A stretch of 57,520 bases of DNA, taken from contig NZ_SMBX01000014.1 in assembly GCF_004342005.1 (NCBI RefSeq), forward strand, positions 1 to 57,520, read 5' to 3'. The translations under genes and the position numbers were made by a program. Below are positions 43,250 through 51,462 of this stretch, one piece after another. Position 1 is the stretch's first letter. Each line of letters starts with the position of its first letter. Under the pieces are notes generated by a model. That model was not told where the DNA came from. It saw nothing but the letters and a program-made list of their open reading frames with translations, and searched no databases. Source of the DNA: Paracandidimonas soli. Its GTDB lineage: Bacteria; Pseudomonadota; Gammaproteobacteria; Burkholderiales; Burkholderiaceae_B.

Positions 43250-43474
43250 ATGCCTTACGTGAATATCAAAGTGACCGGCGGCTCCGAAGCGCCGACCGTC
43301 GAACAGAAACAAGAGCTGATCCGGGAGGTAACGCAGCTTCTCGCTCGCGTGCTCAACAAGAATCCTGCCACCACGTTCGTCATCATCGAAGAGGTCGACA
43401 TGGACAACTGGGGCGTGGGCGGAGAAAGCACGACGGTGCGCCGCCAGAAGGCCAAGGCGCAGCAACTAACGTAA
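43250..43474 (+). CDS. 4-oxalocrotonate tautomerase family protein
   Basis: Encodes 74 residues from ATG 43250. Catalytic Pro follows the initiator Met (M-P-Y-V-N-I-K-V), and the beta-alpha-beta pattern with T-F-V-I-I-E-E-V-D-M-D-N-W-G is typical. It tautomerises 2-hydroxy-muconate type enols or unknown relatives. It is convergent with comEC and has no pathway partner beside it. Confidence 0.88.
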   Translation: MPYVNIKVTGGSEAPTVEQKQELIREVTQLLARVLNKNPATTFVIIEEVDMDNWGVGGESTTVRRQKAKAQQLT

Positions 43475-43529
43475 TCGTAATCGGACTGTGGCAGATTTCA
43501 ATGATGGGCAACCCCGGGCGCCTGCGCGC

Positions 43530-46055
43530 CTACCGCTGCCAATAGCGAGACCGATCCACCCGCTCGGCCGTCACTGAAAGCCCCCGGCTCGAAGACTCCG
43601 CGCTCACCGCGCCATCCAGGTCCGTGCGCCAGAAGGCTGCGCCCTCGCGCTGCCAGCGCCGCTCCACCGCCGGATGCGGGTGGCCGAAACGATTCCACAT
43701 GCCCGCCTGCGCTATGACGTGGCGCGCCCGCAGGGTCTGCGCCAAGACCTCGGAGGAGGAGCCTCGCGATCCGTGGTGCGCGGCCAGCACGATATCGGCC
43801 CGCCCCAGTCCCCTCTCCACCAATAACCGTTCCTGGGCCGCGCCAATATCTCCCGTCAACAGCAGGCTGTGATGCTCACCCTCGACCAGCAGCACGCAGG
43901 AATTGGCATTGCTGTCGGCCTTGGAAGGCTTGCCGGCGCTCGATGTCCAGACCGTGTTTCCGTGCAGTGGCCAAATCACCGAAAAACTCACGCCATCGGC
44001 CGTCCAGCGCATGCCGTGCACGCAATCCGTCATCGCTTCTGGCCTGGGAATGGCGTCCCGGGGCATGCCCAGAAGACGCTCTTCCTTCGCCAGCCATGCC
44101 TGCAGATCGAAAGGTGCGTACGATTGCAGCACCGGCAGCGACTGCAATACTCCCGACGCGCCGCCCGCATGGTCCAAATCGTCGTGCGATACGATCATGG
44201 CATCCAGGCGGCGTATACCGCGCGCCTTCAGGTAAGGAGCAATGGTACGCGAGCCCTCCTCGCTGTCCGGACTGCGGCGCACGCCCGCATCGAACAGGAA
44301 CGCATGCCGGCGCGTCTGGATCACGATGGCGGAACCTTGCCCTACGTCCAGCGCGGCCATGCGCCAGCCTCCCTCTTCCGGACGCTTCGGCTCCCAGAAC
44401 ATGGCCGGCAGCAGCAATAGCCAGCCAGCTCTCCTGATGCGCGGGCCGCAAGGCATGAGCGCAAGCACCACGCCCCCGATCGCCAGCAGGGTGATCGCCC
44501 ACGGCACGGCCGCCGTAGCGATGCTGGCCGCGGGAAGCATCACCAGGGCATCCGTCGGGATCATCATCCATGCCAGGATCTGGTGCCCGGATATCGCCAG
44601 CCACTCCGCCGCCACCGTCATGCCCGGCATCGCGGATGCTGCCGCCAAAAGCAGGGCCAGCGGAGTCACCAGCAGGCTGATGATGGGAATCGCGTAGGCA
44701 TTCGCCAGAGGCGACACCAGGGACACCTCGTGGAAAAGCCTGCCCAGCACGGGCATCAGGGCAAAGGACACGGCAAGCTGCAGGCCGCAAGCGAACAGCA
44801 GCGCCCTGCGCCACCGCACCCAGCACGGCTGCGATGCCGGCTCGCCCCCATCCTTGCGACTCCCATACAGCATGAGAATGGCGACGGCGCCAAAAGACAG
44901 CCAGAAGCCGCTGGCCATCGGCGCCCAAGGATCCATCCACACCACCAGCCACGCCGCCAGCAGCAGGATGCGTGACGATCCCGGTTGCAGCCGAACGGCA
45001 TAGGCCGTGGCAATGACCGCCAGCATCAGGAAGGTGCGCCGCGCAGGCACCCCCCAGCCCGCCAGCAGGCAATAAAGCCATGCCACCAGCAGCGCCGACA
45101 TGGCCGCCGCCACCTGCGCAGGCATGCGCTCCGCCAGCCAGACGCCTTTCCAGCGCAGCCGCCGCCAAAGCCAGAACATGGCGATTCCGCCGAGCGCGGC
45201 AATCATCGTGATATGGGATCCGCTGATGGCGATAAGATGGCTGATGCCTGCGCGGTTGAAGGCCTGCCAGTCGCTGGGCCGCACTCCAGCCTGGTCGCCG
45301 ATGGCCAGCGCCAGCAGCACCGGACCGTAGCGCATGCCTTCCAGATAAGCGCGCATCCTCTCCCGCACCAGGTAGCGCGTACGCTGCGCCACGACTTCGA
45401 TACTGTGGAACGGCTCGTCGCGCAGCAGGACGGGACTGCCCCGCACGCTGCCCTGCGCCCTGACGCCTCGCGCAAAAGCATGGCCCTCGTAGTCGAATCC
45501 GTGCGGATTGCGCGCGCCCGACGGCGGCCGCAGGTTCAACGCCATGCGCCAGACCTGCCCCGGCAGCAGCGCGGGAAAATCCGCAGCCGGCGCATTGCCG
45601 CCGTATGGGCCTTGCCAGCCTTGCGCGGACCAGGAGATTTGAATGCTCCGGGGAACGCCCTTCGGCATGGAGTCCAGCACCTCGGCCTCCACGCTGCGGT
45701 TCTGCGACGACTCCCGGACCAGGCCAACGATGCGCAGCTCCACTCTGGAAACCTTGTCGATGTCATCCGGATGCAAAGCATCCGCGACACGCGTATCAAC
45801 ACGCCATGCTGTCAGCGACACGGATACGGCAATGCACAGCAGCCACAAGGCGGCGGCGATGCACCAGAACGACGCCTGCCCGGGCCTCAGCAGCCACGCG
45901 CCGCAGCTGGCCGCGACAGCGAGCACGGCCGCCGCCACGCACCAGGACAGCCACTGCGCCAAGACCGGCTGCGCCGGCAGGAACACAACCAAACCGATCG
46001 ACGCAAGGCTGACGGCCAGGCAACTGCGGCCCAAGGGGAAGCGCTTGTTTTCCAT
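43530..46055 (-). CDS. comEC: ComEC/Rec2 DNA-uptake channel protein
   Basis: Encodes 841 residues from ATG 46055. The order is: DUF4131 region with N-terminal helices, competence-channel domain with many membrane helices (L-I-A-I-S-G-S-H-I-T-M-I onward), and C-terminal metallo-beta-lactamase-like nuclease (V-S-H-D-D-L-D-H-A-G-G, A-A-H-H-G-S). It carries single-stranded DNA over the inner membrane in transformation. A full-length, unbroken gene along with comM and recJ suggests competence is retained. Confidence 0.94.
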   Translation of the reverse strand: MENKRFPLGRSCLAVSLASIGLVVFLPAQPVLAQWLSWCVAAAVLAVAASCGAWLLRPGQASFWCIAAALWLLCIAVSVSLTAWRVDTRVADALHPDDIDKVSRVELRIVGLVRESSQNRSVEAEVLDSMPKGVPRSIQISWSAQGWQGPYGGNAPAADFPALLPGQVWRMALNLRPPSGARNPHGFDYEGHAFARGVRAQGSVRGSPVLLRDEPFHSIEVVAQRTRYLVRERMRAYLEGMRYGPVLLALAIGDQAGVRPSDWQAFNRAGISHLIAISGSHITMIAALGGIAMFWLWRRLRWKGVWLAERMPAQVAAAMSALLVAWLYCLLAGWGVPARRTFLMLAVIATAYAVRLQPGSSRILLLAAWLVVWMDPWAPMASGFWLSFGAVAILMLYGSRKDGGEPASQPCWVRWRRALLFACGLQLAVSFALMPVLGRLFHEVSLVSPLANAYAIPIISLLVTPLALLLAAASAMPGMTVAAEWLAISGHQILAWMMIPTDALVMLPAASIATAAVPWAITLLAIGGVVLALMPCGPRIRRAGWLLLLPAMFWEPKRPEEGGWRMAALDVGQGSAIVIQTRRHAFLFDAGVRRSPDSEEGSRTIAPYLKARGIRRLDAMIVSHDDLDHAGGASGVLQSLPVLQSYAPFDLQAWLAKEERLLGMPRDAIPRPEAMTDCVHGMRWTADGVSFSVIWPLHGNTVWTSSAGKPSKADSNANSCVLLVEGEHHSLLLTGDIGAAQERLLVERGLGRADIVLAAHHGSRGSSSEVLAQTLRARHVIAQAGMWNRFGHPHPAVERRWQREGAAFWRTDLDGAVSAESSSRGLSVTAERVDRSRYWQR

Positions 46056-46203
46056 CCAAGCCACCAAGCTCCATGCTCAGCCAGCGCGGAGCATATAGAA
46101 AACAGGCATGGTATCCGCGGACTACCGCGCGAAAAGCGGTCCGGAGAGGAAAATAGCCGGCTCGGAAAGTACGGACTCTAAATGACCCTCAACTCTTACC
46201 GCC

Positions 46204-46647
46204 TCAGCCATCCTGGCCCGGCACATTAACCATCCAGAGAATGCCGAAGCGGTCGCGCACCATGCCGAAGCCCGGCGACCAGAAGGTCTCGGCGTAGGGC
46301 ATGTGGATTTCCCCGCCCTGCGCCAGGCCGTCGAAGAAGCGCTTGCCCTGCGCCGCATCCCCAGCCTCGACGGACACCCACATGCCCTGGGGCCGCTGAT
46401 AGGGCCCGCCGCAGGCTTCATCGCCTCCGGGAAAAGCATCGGAACCCATTAGCCGTCCGCCGCCAAGCTGCAGTTGCGCATGCATGATGCGGTTTCTGGC
46501 CTCTTCCTGCAGCGGAGGCATGCCTTCCATGGACTCCATTTCACCGAAAGTGGCCTGGTAGACGATGGCGCCGCCGAACAGTTCGGCATAGAAAGCGAAG
46601 GCTTCGGCGCAGTCGCCGTCGAAATTGAGATAAGGCGTGAACGACAT
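46204..46647 (-). CDS. VOC-family (PhnB/glyoxalase-like) protein
   Basis: Encodes 147 residues. M-S-F-T-P-Y-L-N-F-D-G-D-C-A-E-A-F-A-F-Y and the end F-W-S-P-G-F-G-M-V-R-D-R-F-G-I-L-W-M-V-N are the PhnB-type vicinal-oxygen-chelate layout. GAGGAGATC lies upstream. Many such proteins have no known substrate; metal ligands are only partly evident. It is divergent from the TetR gene, a likely regulator. Confidence 0.85.
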   Translation of the reverse strand: MSFTPYLNFDGDCAEAFAFYAELFGGAIVYQATFGEMESMEGMPPLQEEARNRIMHAQLQLGGGRLMGSDAFPGGDEACGGPYQRPQGMWVSVEAGDAAQGKRFFDGLAQGGEIHMPYAETFWSPGFGMVRDRFGILWMVNVPGQDG

Positions 46648-46772
46648 GGAGATCTCCTCTGTGTAGGACGCCCTGCCGCCGGAACCCCTATCGGAGAGCC
46701 GGCTCCGGCAGTGAAGAACTCCGGCCCAAGACGGGGGCGTCTTCGGCGCCGCATGGATACTGCCTCGCTCGA

Positions 46773-46797
46773 CCTCGGCCTGAAGGCCGAGGCTTGC
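46773..46797. repeat. Short dispersed hairpin repeat, copy 2
   Basis: CCTCGGCCT-GA-AGGCCGAGG followed by GCTTGCG, matching the element at 13423-13447 with compensating changes in the stem. Confidence 0.5.
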
Positions 46798-46811
46798 GCG
46801 CGTGGCCAGGT

Positions 46812-46859
46812 GTGTACAACGTACACATCAATGCTAGAGGCTAGAATGGACACTGTCCA
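46812..46859 (+). promoter_or_regulatory. TetR promoter with two palindromic operators
   Basis: GTGTAC-AAC-GTACAC (46812-46826) and TGGACA-C-TGTCCA (46847-46859) are perfect palindromes flanking a possible -10 TAGAAT (46842-46847). The spacing fits autoregulation by the TetR protein encoded from 46887. Confidence 0.5.
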
Positions 46860-46886
46860 CATGAAAAATGCATGGAGTTGTATCCG

Positions 46887-47531
46887 ATGGCCGCTGTCCA
46901 GCCCCCCGCCTCCCGAGCCACCTATCATCACGGCGACCTGCGTGCCGCCCTGATCGAATCAGGCCTGGCGCTGGTGCGCGAGGGAGGTCCTCCGGCCCTG
47001 GTGCTGCGCGAGGTCACGCGCCGCGCCGGCGTGGCGCCCAACGCGGCATACCGCCATTTCGCCAACCACCAGGCGTTGTTCGAGGCGGTGCGCGCGGCGG
47101 CGCTTGGCGCCCTGGCGCGCGCCATCGAAGCCGAATTGCGGCATGCCGAAGCACTGGCCGACCCCGTGGAACGCGCGCGCGACATGCTGGCGGCGGTGGG
47201 CCGCGGCTACCTTGGCTTTGCGCAAGCCGAAACCGGCTGGTTCCGTACGGCTTTCGCCTTCGGCCAGCACGACGTGGCTGTCCCGACAGATCCGGCACGC
47301 ACGGGCGAAAAAGGGCTCAATCCTTTCGAACTGCTGGGCTATGCGCTGGATGAGATGGTGCAGGCCAAGGTACTGCCCGCCGAGCGTCGGCCCGGCGCCG
47401 AGTTCCTGGCCTGGTCGGCCGTGCACGGCCTGGCGCTGCTGATCATCGACGGACCGCTGCGGCACGCAACTTCCGAGACGCGACGCGGCCTGGGTATGCG
47501 GCTGCTGCGCATGGTCGAACTGGGATTGTGA
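46887..47531 (+). CDS. TetR-family transcriptional regulator
   Basis: Encodes 214 residues from ATG 46887, chosen because GGAG stands nine bases ahead; ATG 46872 would include that site. The DNA-binding domain contains L-V-L-R-E-V-T-R-R-A-G-V-A-P-N-A-A-Y-R-H-F (about 40-60). The C-terminal half resembles WHG-domain regulators (W-S-A-V-H-G-L-A). Targets are probably itself and the divergent VOC gene. Confidence 0.9.
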   Translation: MAAVQPPASRATYHHGDLRAALIESGLALVREGGPPALVLREVTRRAGVAPNAAYRHFANHQALFEAVRAAALGALARAIEAELRHAEALADPVERARDMLAAVGRGYLGFAQAETGWFRTAFAFGQHDVAVPTDPARTGEKGLNPFELLGYALDEMVQAKVLPAERRPGAEFLAWSAVHGLALLIIDGPLRHATSETRRGLGMRLLRMVELGL

Positions 47532-47537
47532 GCAGGC

Positions 47538-48356
47538 TCATGCCAGCGCCGCCAGCCTGGGCAGGGCCCGACAGGCGTTGACTGTCGTCCGCCGGCGGAT
47601 CTCATCCACGTTTCGCGAACGCAGCATAGCCAGCTCTTGCGCGATGCGCGCCAGTTCCGCGGGGGCGTTGCGTCCCTTCGCTTCACCCGGCAAGGACAAC
47701 CACGAAGGCGGAATGTCGGGCGCGTCCGTTTCCAATACGATGGCCTCATCCGGCAGAGTCGCCGCCAGCCTGCGGATCTGCAGCGCCCGATCGAACGTCA
47801 TGGCGCCGCCAAAGCCAAGCACAAAGCCCTGGTCCAGGAACTGCCGCGCCTGCTGGAAACTGCCGTTAAAGGCGTGGGCAATGCCGCCGATCTGCGGGCG
47901 CTTGCGCAGTTGCTTCAGCAATGCGTCCTGCGACTTGCGCACGTGCAGGATCACAGGCAGGCCGTGGCGTACCGCCATATCCAGCTGCGCCGCGTAGAAC
48001 CGCTCCTGTTTCTCGCGCATGAGCGGTTCATTCAAATCATCGACGAAAAAATCCAGCCCGATCTCTCCGATCGCGACCAGCCTGGGATCGCCGGCATGCT
48101 CGGCAAGCTGGCGATCCAGATCCTCCAGGTCCGTCTCGTCGGCATCTGGCACATACAAGGGATGGATGCCCAGCGCATAGGCCCCGGCCCCTTCGGGCAA
48201 GGCATGCGCAAGCTCGCGCACCGCGGAAAAATTGGCCCTGTGCACGGCCGGAATGACGATGCGCCCGACCCCCGCCAACAAAGCATCCGCCGCCACCAGC
48301 ATCCGGTCGGAATCGAATTCCGGCGCATCCAGGTGGCAGTGGGTATCGATCAGCAT
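47538..48356 (-). CDS. tatD: TatD-family metal-dependent nuclease
   Basis: Encodes 272 residues. D-T-H-C-H-L-D (4-10), G-E-I-G-L-D, H-V-R-K-S, I-A-H-A-F-N-G and L-E-T-D-A-P-D-I-P-P are the TIM-barrel metal ligands and catalytic acid. TatD proteins act as 3'-5' exonucleases or deoxyribonucleases in DNA repair. It follows lolD by five bases. Confidence 0.92.
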   Translation of the reverse strand: MLIDTHCHLDAPEFDSDRMLVAADALLAGVGRIVIPAVHRANFSAVRELAHALPEGAGAYALGIHPLYVPDADETDLEDLDRQLAEHAGDPRLVAIGEIGLDFFVDDLNEPLMREKQERFYAAQLDMAVRHGLPVILHVRKSQDALLKQLRKRPQIGGIAHAFNGSFQQARQFLDQGFVLGFGGAMTFDRALQIRRLAATLPDEAIVLETDAPDIPPSWLSLPGEAKGRNAPAELARIAQELAMLRSRNVDEIRRRTTVNACRALPRLAALA

Positions 48357-48361
48357 GGCGT

Positions 48362-49057
48362 TCAGGCCTCGACCAGGCTGCCTTTTTCCATGACCAGTTG
48401 GCGCTGCGCCAGTACGGCCAGCGCCGGATCGTGCGTCACGATGATGAAAGCGGTGCCCTCTTCGCGGTTCAGCCTGACGAGCAGGTCGAACATGTTCTTC
48501 GCCGTTTCGCGGTCCAGGTTGCCGGTGGGCTCGTCCGCCAGCACGCAGGCGGGCTGCGTCACCAGGGCGCGGGCCAGCGCCACGCGCTGACGTTCGCCGC
48601 CGGACAACTGCCCCGGATGATGGTGCATGCGCTCCGCCAGCCCCACCTGCGCCAGATAGCCCTGCGCTACCTCGCGCGCCTTGTTCCTGTTCATGCGGCG
48701 CACGATCAGCGGCATGGCAACGTTGTCCAGCGCGGAAAACTCGGACAGCAGATGATGAAACTGATACACGAAGCCCAGCGACTGGTTGCGCAGCCGGCTG
48801 CGCTCGTTTTCGCCGAGCGCATCGGTCTTCGTGCCGTTGATCCGCACCGAGCCCGTATTGGGCCGGTCCAGCAGGCCGAGCATGTGCAGCAGTGTGCTTT
48901 TACCCGAACCGGAAGCGCCGATGACGGCAACCATCTCTCCCCTGGAGACATCCAGGCTGACATCGCGCAGCACATCGATGCGGCTGCCGCCCTCTTCGTA
49001 ATGCTTGCTCAGGTTGCGCGCGCTGAGTACGACGGGATTGTTCATGGCGTCAGTCAT
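48362..49057 (-). CDS. lolD: Lipoprotein-releasing ABC ATPase LolD
   Basis: Encodes 231 residues. Walker A G-A-S-G-S-G-K-S-T, Q-loop F-V-Y-Q-F-H-H-L, signature L-S-G-G-E-R-Q-R-V-A-L-A-R and Walker B C-V-L-A-D-E-P-T-G-N-L-D. It powers extraction of outer-membrane lipoproteins by LolC. The start overlaps the lolC stop by eight bases (ATGACTGA). Confidence 0.96.
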   Translation of the reverse strand: MTDAMNNPVVLSARNLSKHYEEGGSRIDVLRDVSLDVSRGEMVAVIGASGSGKSTLLHMLGLLDRPNTGSVRINGTKTDALGENERSRLRNQSLGFVYQFHHLLSEFSALDNVAMPLIVRRMNRNKAREVAQGYLAQVGLAERMHHHPGQLSGGERQRVALARALVTQPACVLADEPTGNLDRETAKNMFDLLVRLNREEGTAFIIVTHDPALAVLAQRQLVMEKGSLVEA

Positions 49058-50321
49058 GGCGCAGCACCTGTGCGGGTTGCAGGCGCGAAGCGCGCCAGCT
49101 GGGATACAGAGTTGCCAGCAAGGAAAGCACTAGCGAGGTCACGCCGATGACCACCATGTCGGCCACCTGCGGATTGGACGGCATCTGGCTGATGAAGTAG
49201 ATCTGCTGCGGCAGAAACTGCACGCCCAGCAGGTTCTCGATGAAGGGTACGATCACATCGATGTTGTAAGCGACCAGCGCCCCCAGCAGCACGCCGGCCA
49301 GCGTGCCGATGACGCCGATCAGGGAGCCCTGCACAAGGAAGATGCGCGCGATTTCTCCCGGGTTGGCGCCCAGCGTGCGCAGGATGGCGATGTCTGACTG
49401 CTTGTCCTTCACCGCCATCACCAGCGACGACAGCAGGTTGAACGCGGCCACTGCCACGATCAGTGTCAGAATCAGGAACATCATGCGCTTTTCCGTCTGC
49501 ACGGCGGCGAACCAGGTACGATTGTTCTGCGTCCAGTCCTGCACATACAGCGACTGCGGCAGTTGTCCGCGCAATTGCTGCGCCACCGCTGGCGCGCGGT
49601 GCATGTCGGCGATGCGCAGCCGCACGCCGGCCGCTCCGCTGTCGCGGAACACCCTGGCTGCATCCTCGGCATTCAGGAAGGCCAGCGATGCGTCATATTC
49701 GTAGTAGCCCGTGGAAAACGTGCCGACCACCGTCATCTGGCGCATCCGCGGCGTGAACCCAGCCGGCGATACCGAGCCTTGCGGCGCAAGCAGCAGCAAG
49801 GTGTCGCCGACCCCCACGCCAAGGCTGCCGGCAAGCTGCGACCCCAACACGACGCCAAAGCTTCCCGACTTCAGGTCCGACAGCCTGCCGCTTGCCATCT
49901 GGCCCGCCAGGTCCGACACATCGGACTCGTACCGCGGATCGATGCCGCGCGCCTGCACGCCATTGAGCGCGCTGCCGCGCGCCAGCATGGCCTGAGCCGC
50001 AACGAACGGCGCCGCACCGCGCACCTGCGTGTTTTCCTTGGCCATGTTTGCCAGATCCTTCCATTCCGCCAGCACCTGATCGGCCGACGAGCGCGGCGCA
50101 TAAAGTTCCAGATGCGGCAGCACCGACAGCATGCGATCCCTGACCTGGGTCTGGAAACCGTTCATCACCGACAGCACGACGATCAGCGCAGCCACGCCCA
50201 GGGCGATGCCCATCATGGAGCTGGCCGCGATGAATGACACAAAGCGGTCGCCGCGCGCCGAGCGCTTGCGACCCCGCGACAGGCCCGCATAACGCGCGCC
50301 TATCCAGAACTCATACGACAT
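49050..50321 (-). CDS. lolC: Lipoprotein-releasing permease LolC/LolE
   Basis: Encodes 423 residues. One N-terminal helix (M-M-G-I-A-L-G-V-A-A-L-I-V-V-L-S-V), a large periplasmic domain (about 50-260), and three C-terminal FtsX-type helices make up the LolC/E plan. Betaproteobacteria usually have a single such gene, as here, working as a homodimer or LolF-like subunit. It supplies the pathway used by the lipoproteins encoded elsewhere in the window. Confidence 0.94.
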   Translation of the reverse strand: MSYEFWIGARYAGLSRGRKRSARGDRFVSFIAASSMMGIALGVAALIVVLSVMNGFQTQVRDRMLSVLPHLELYAPRSSADQVLAEWKDLANMAKENTQVRGAAPFVAAQAMLARGSALNGVQARGIDPRYESDVSDLAGQMASGRLSDLKSGSFGVVLGSQLAGSLGVGVGDTLLLLAPQGSVSPAGFTPRMRQMTVVGTFSTGYYEYDASLAFLNAEDAARVFRDSGAAGVRLRIADMHRAPAVAQQLRGQLPQSLYVQDWTQNNRTWFAAVQTEKRMMFLILTLIVAVAAFNLLSSLVMAVKDKQSDIAILRTLGANPGEIARIFLVQGSLIGVIGTLAGVLLGALVAYNIDVIVPFIENLLGVQFLPQQIYFISQMPSNPQVADMVVIGVTSLVLSLLATLYPSWRASRLQPAQVLRHD

Positions 50322-50460
50322 GGATCACCATTTGAGGAAATTTCCGATATCAATCCCGGGACAAGGCTGCATCATAGCGCCTTGCATGCGATCAAGCCGC
50401 ATTGTACGGTGATCGTCCGGGCCTCCTCGCAATTTCGGGAATCACACTACAATTCATCCC

Positions 50461-51462
50461 ATGCAGATCGTCCTACCCGGCGCACTGCCTGAGCAGCCTC
50501 AGGCGCGCGAACTTTCCAAGCACCTTTCCTCGGCAGCGCCGACGCTGGCCCGCTGGCTGGCTGGCGGCCGCGCAACCATGACTCCTGCGCCGACCGCCGA
50601 TGCCCGCTGCACGCCATTCGAGCAATGGCTGCTGCGCGAACAGGGCTTCGCTCCCCGCGGCGGGCAAGCCCTGGCTTCCGGATTGGGCCCGCTATGGCTG
50701 AAAGAATCGACGCTGCCCGATGCCGAGGACATCTGGCTGGCCGAACTGACGCATATCGCGCCGTCGCGAGACGGCGCCGTGCTGATTCCAGCGGCCCAGT
50801 TGTCCATCACGGACGCGCACAGCGCCGCGCTGCTGGAAAACGCCAAGCTGCTGTTCGAAGGTACAGGATTCATCGTCCATGCGCATACCACGAGCCGATG
50901 GCGCATCAGCCCTCCCGCCGGCTTCGCTCCGTCCTTCGCCAGCCCCGAGCTGGTCTCCATCACTTCGGTCAACGACTGGTGGACGCAGCAGGAAGACACC
51001 CGTCCCTGGCGGCGGCTGTTCAATGAGCTGCAGATGAGCTGGTTCAACCATCCGGTCAATGACGAGCGCGCGCAACAGGGATTGCCGCCCATCAATGGCC
51101 TCTGGCTGTTTGGCGGCGCCAGCAGGCAACAGCTGAGCGCGCCCGGCGCCCAGGAATACGCCATATACGATGCGCTCTACGAATACACTGTGAAGCAGGA
51201 CTGGGGCGGCTGGATCGCCACGCTGGGCCATCTGGAGCAGACGGTCTTCGCGCCTGCCGGACAATCCACGCCCGAACGGCTGGTGCTGACAGGCCGCGAG
51301 CGCATCGTGGAGATCACGCCCGACAGACGCTGGTGGCGGAAATTTTTGCCGCCGGGCCGCTCCCAAGGCAAAAAACGCCCCCTCGGGGGGCAGCAAGCCG
51401 AAGGCGCAGCGTGGGGGCGCTTTTTCAAACCCTCTTCCGACAATTGGAGTTCATGGTGGTAA
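50461..51462 (+). CDS. Phosphoglycerate-mutase-like protein upstream of recJ
   Basis: Encodes 333 residues. A conserved betaproteobacterial protein next to recJ, often annotated as cofactor-independent phosphoglycerate-mutase-like, but I see no complete metal-binding set, so function is uncertain. W-F-N-H-P-V-N-D-E-R-A and P-P-I-N-G-L-W-L-F-G-G-A are its best-conserved segments. Residues about 295-322 (P-P-G-R-S-Q-G-K-K-R-P-L-G-G-Q-Q-A-E-G) are encoded by dispersed repeat copy C, so the natural C-terminus has been replaced. It overlaps recJ by ten bases. Confidence 0.75.
   Translation: MQIVLPGALPEQPQARELSKHLSSAAPTLARWLAGGRATMTPAPTADARCTPFEQWLLREQGFAPRGGQALASGLGPLWLKESTLPDAEDIWLAELTHIAPSRDGAVLIPAAQLSITDAHSAALLENAKLLFEGTGFIVHAHTTSRWRISPPAGFAPSFASPELVSITSVNDWWTQQEDTRPWRRLFNELQMSWFNHPVNDERAQQGLPPINGLWLFGGASRQQLSAPGAQEYAIYDALYEYTVKQDWGGWIATLGHLEQTVFAPAGQSTPERLVLTGRERIVEITPDRRWWRKFLPPGRSQGKKRPLGGQQAEGAAWGRFFKPSSDNWSSWW
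51343..51425. repeat. Dispersed GC-rich repeat, copy C, inside a coding 3' end
   Basis: Inverse orientation of copy A: TTTTTGCCGCCGGGCCGC, CCCAAGGCAAAAAACG, CCCCCTCGGGGGGCAGC, AAGCCGAAGGCGCAGCGTGG, GGGCGCTTTTT. It is the best-preserved copy. It is read in frame by the 50461-51462 gene and ends 28 bp before recJ. Confidence 0.75.
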
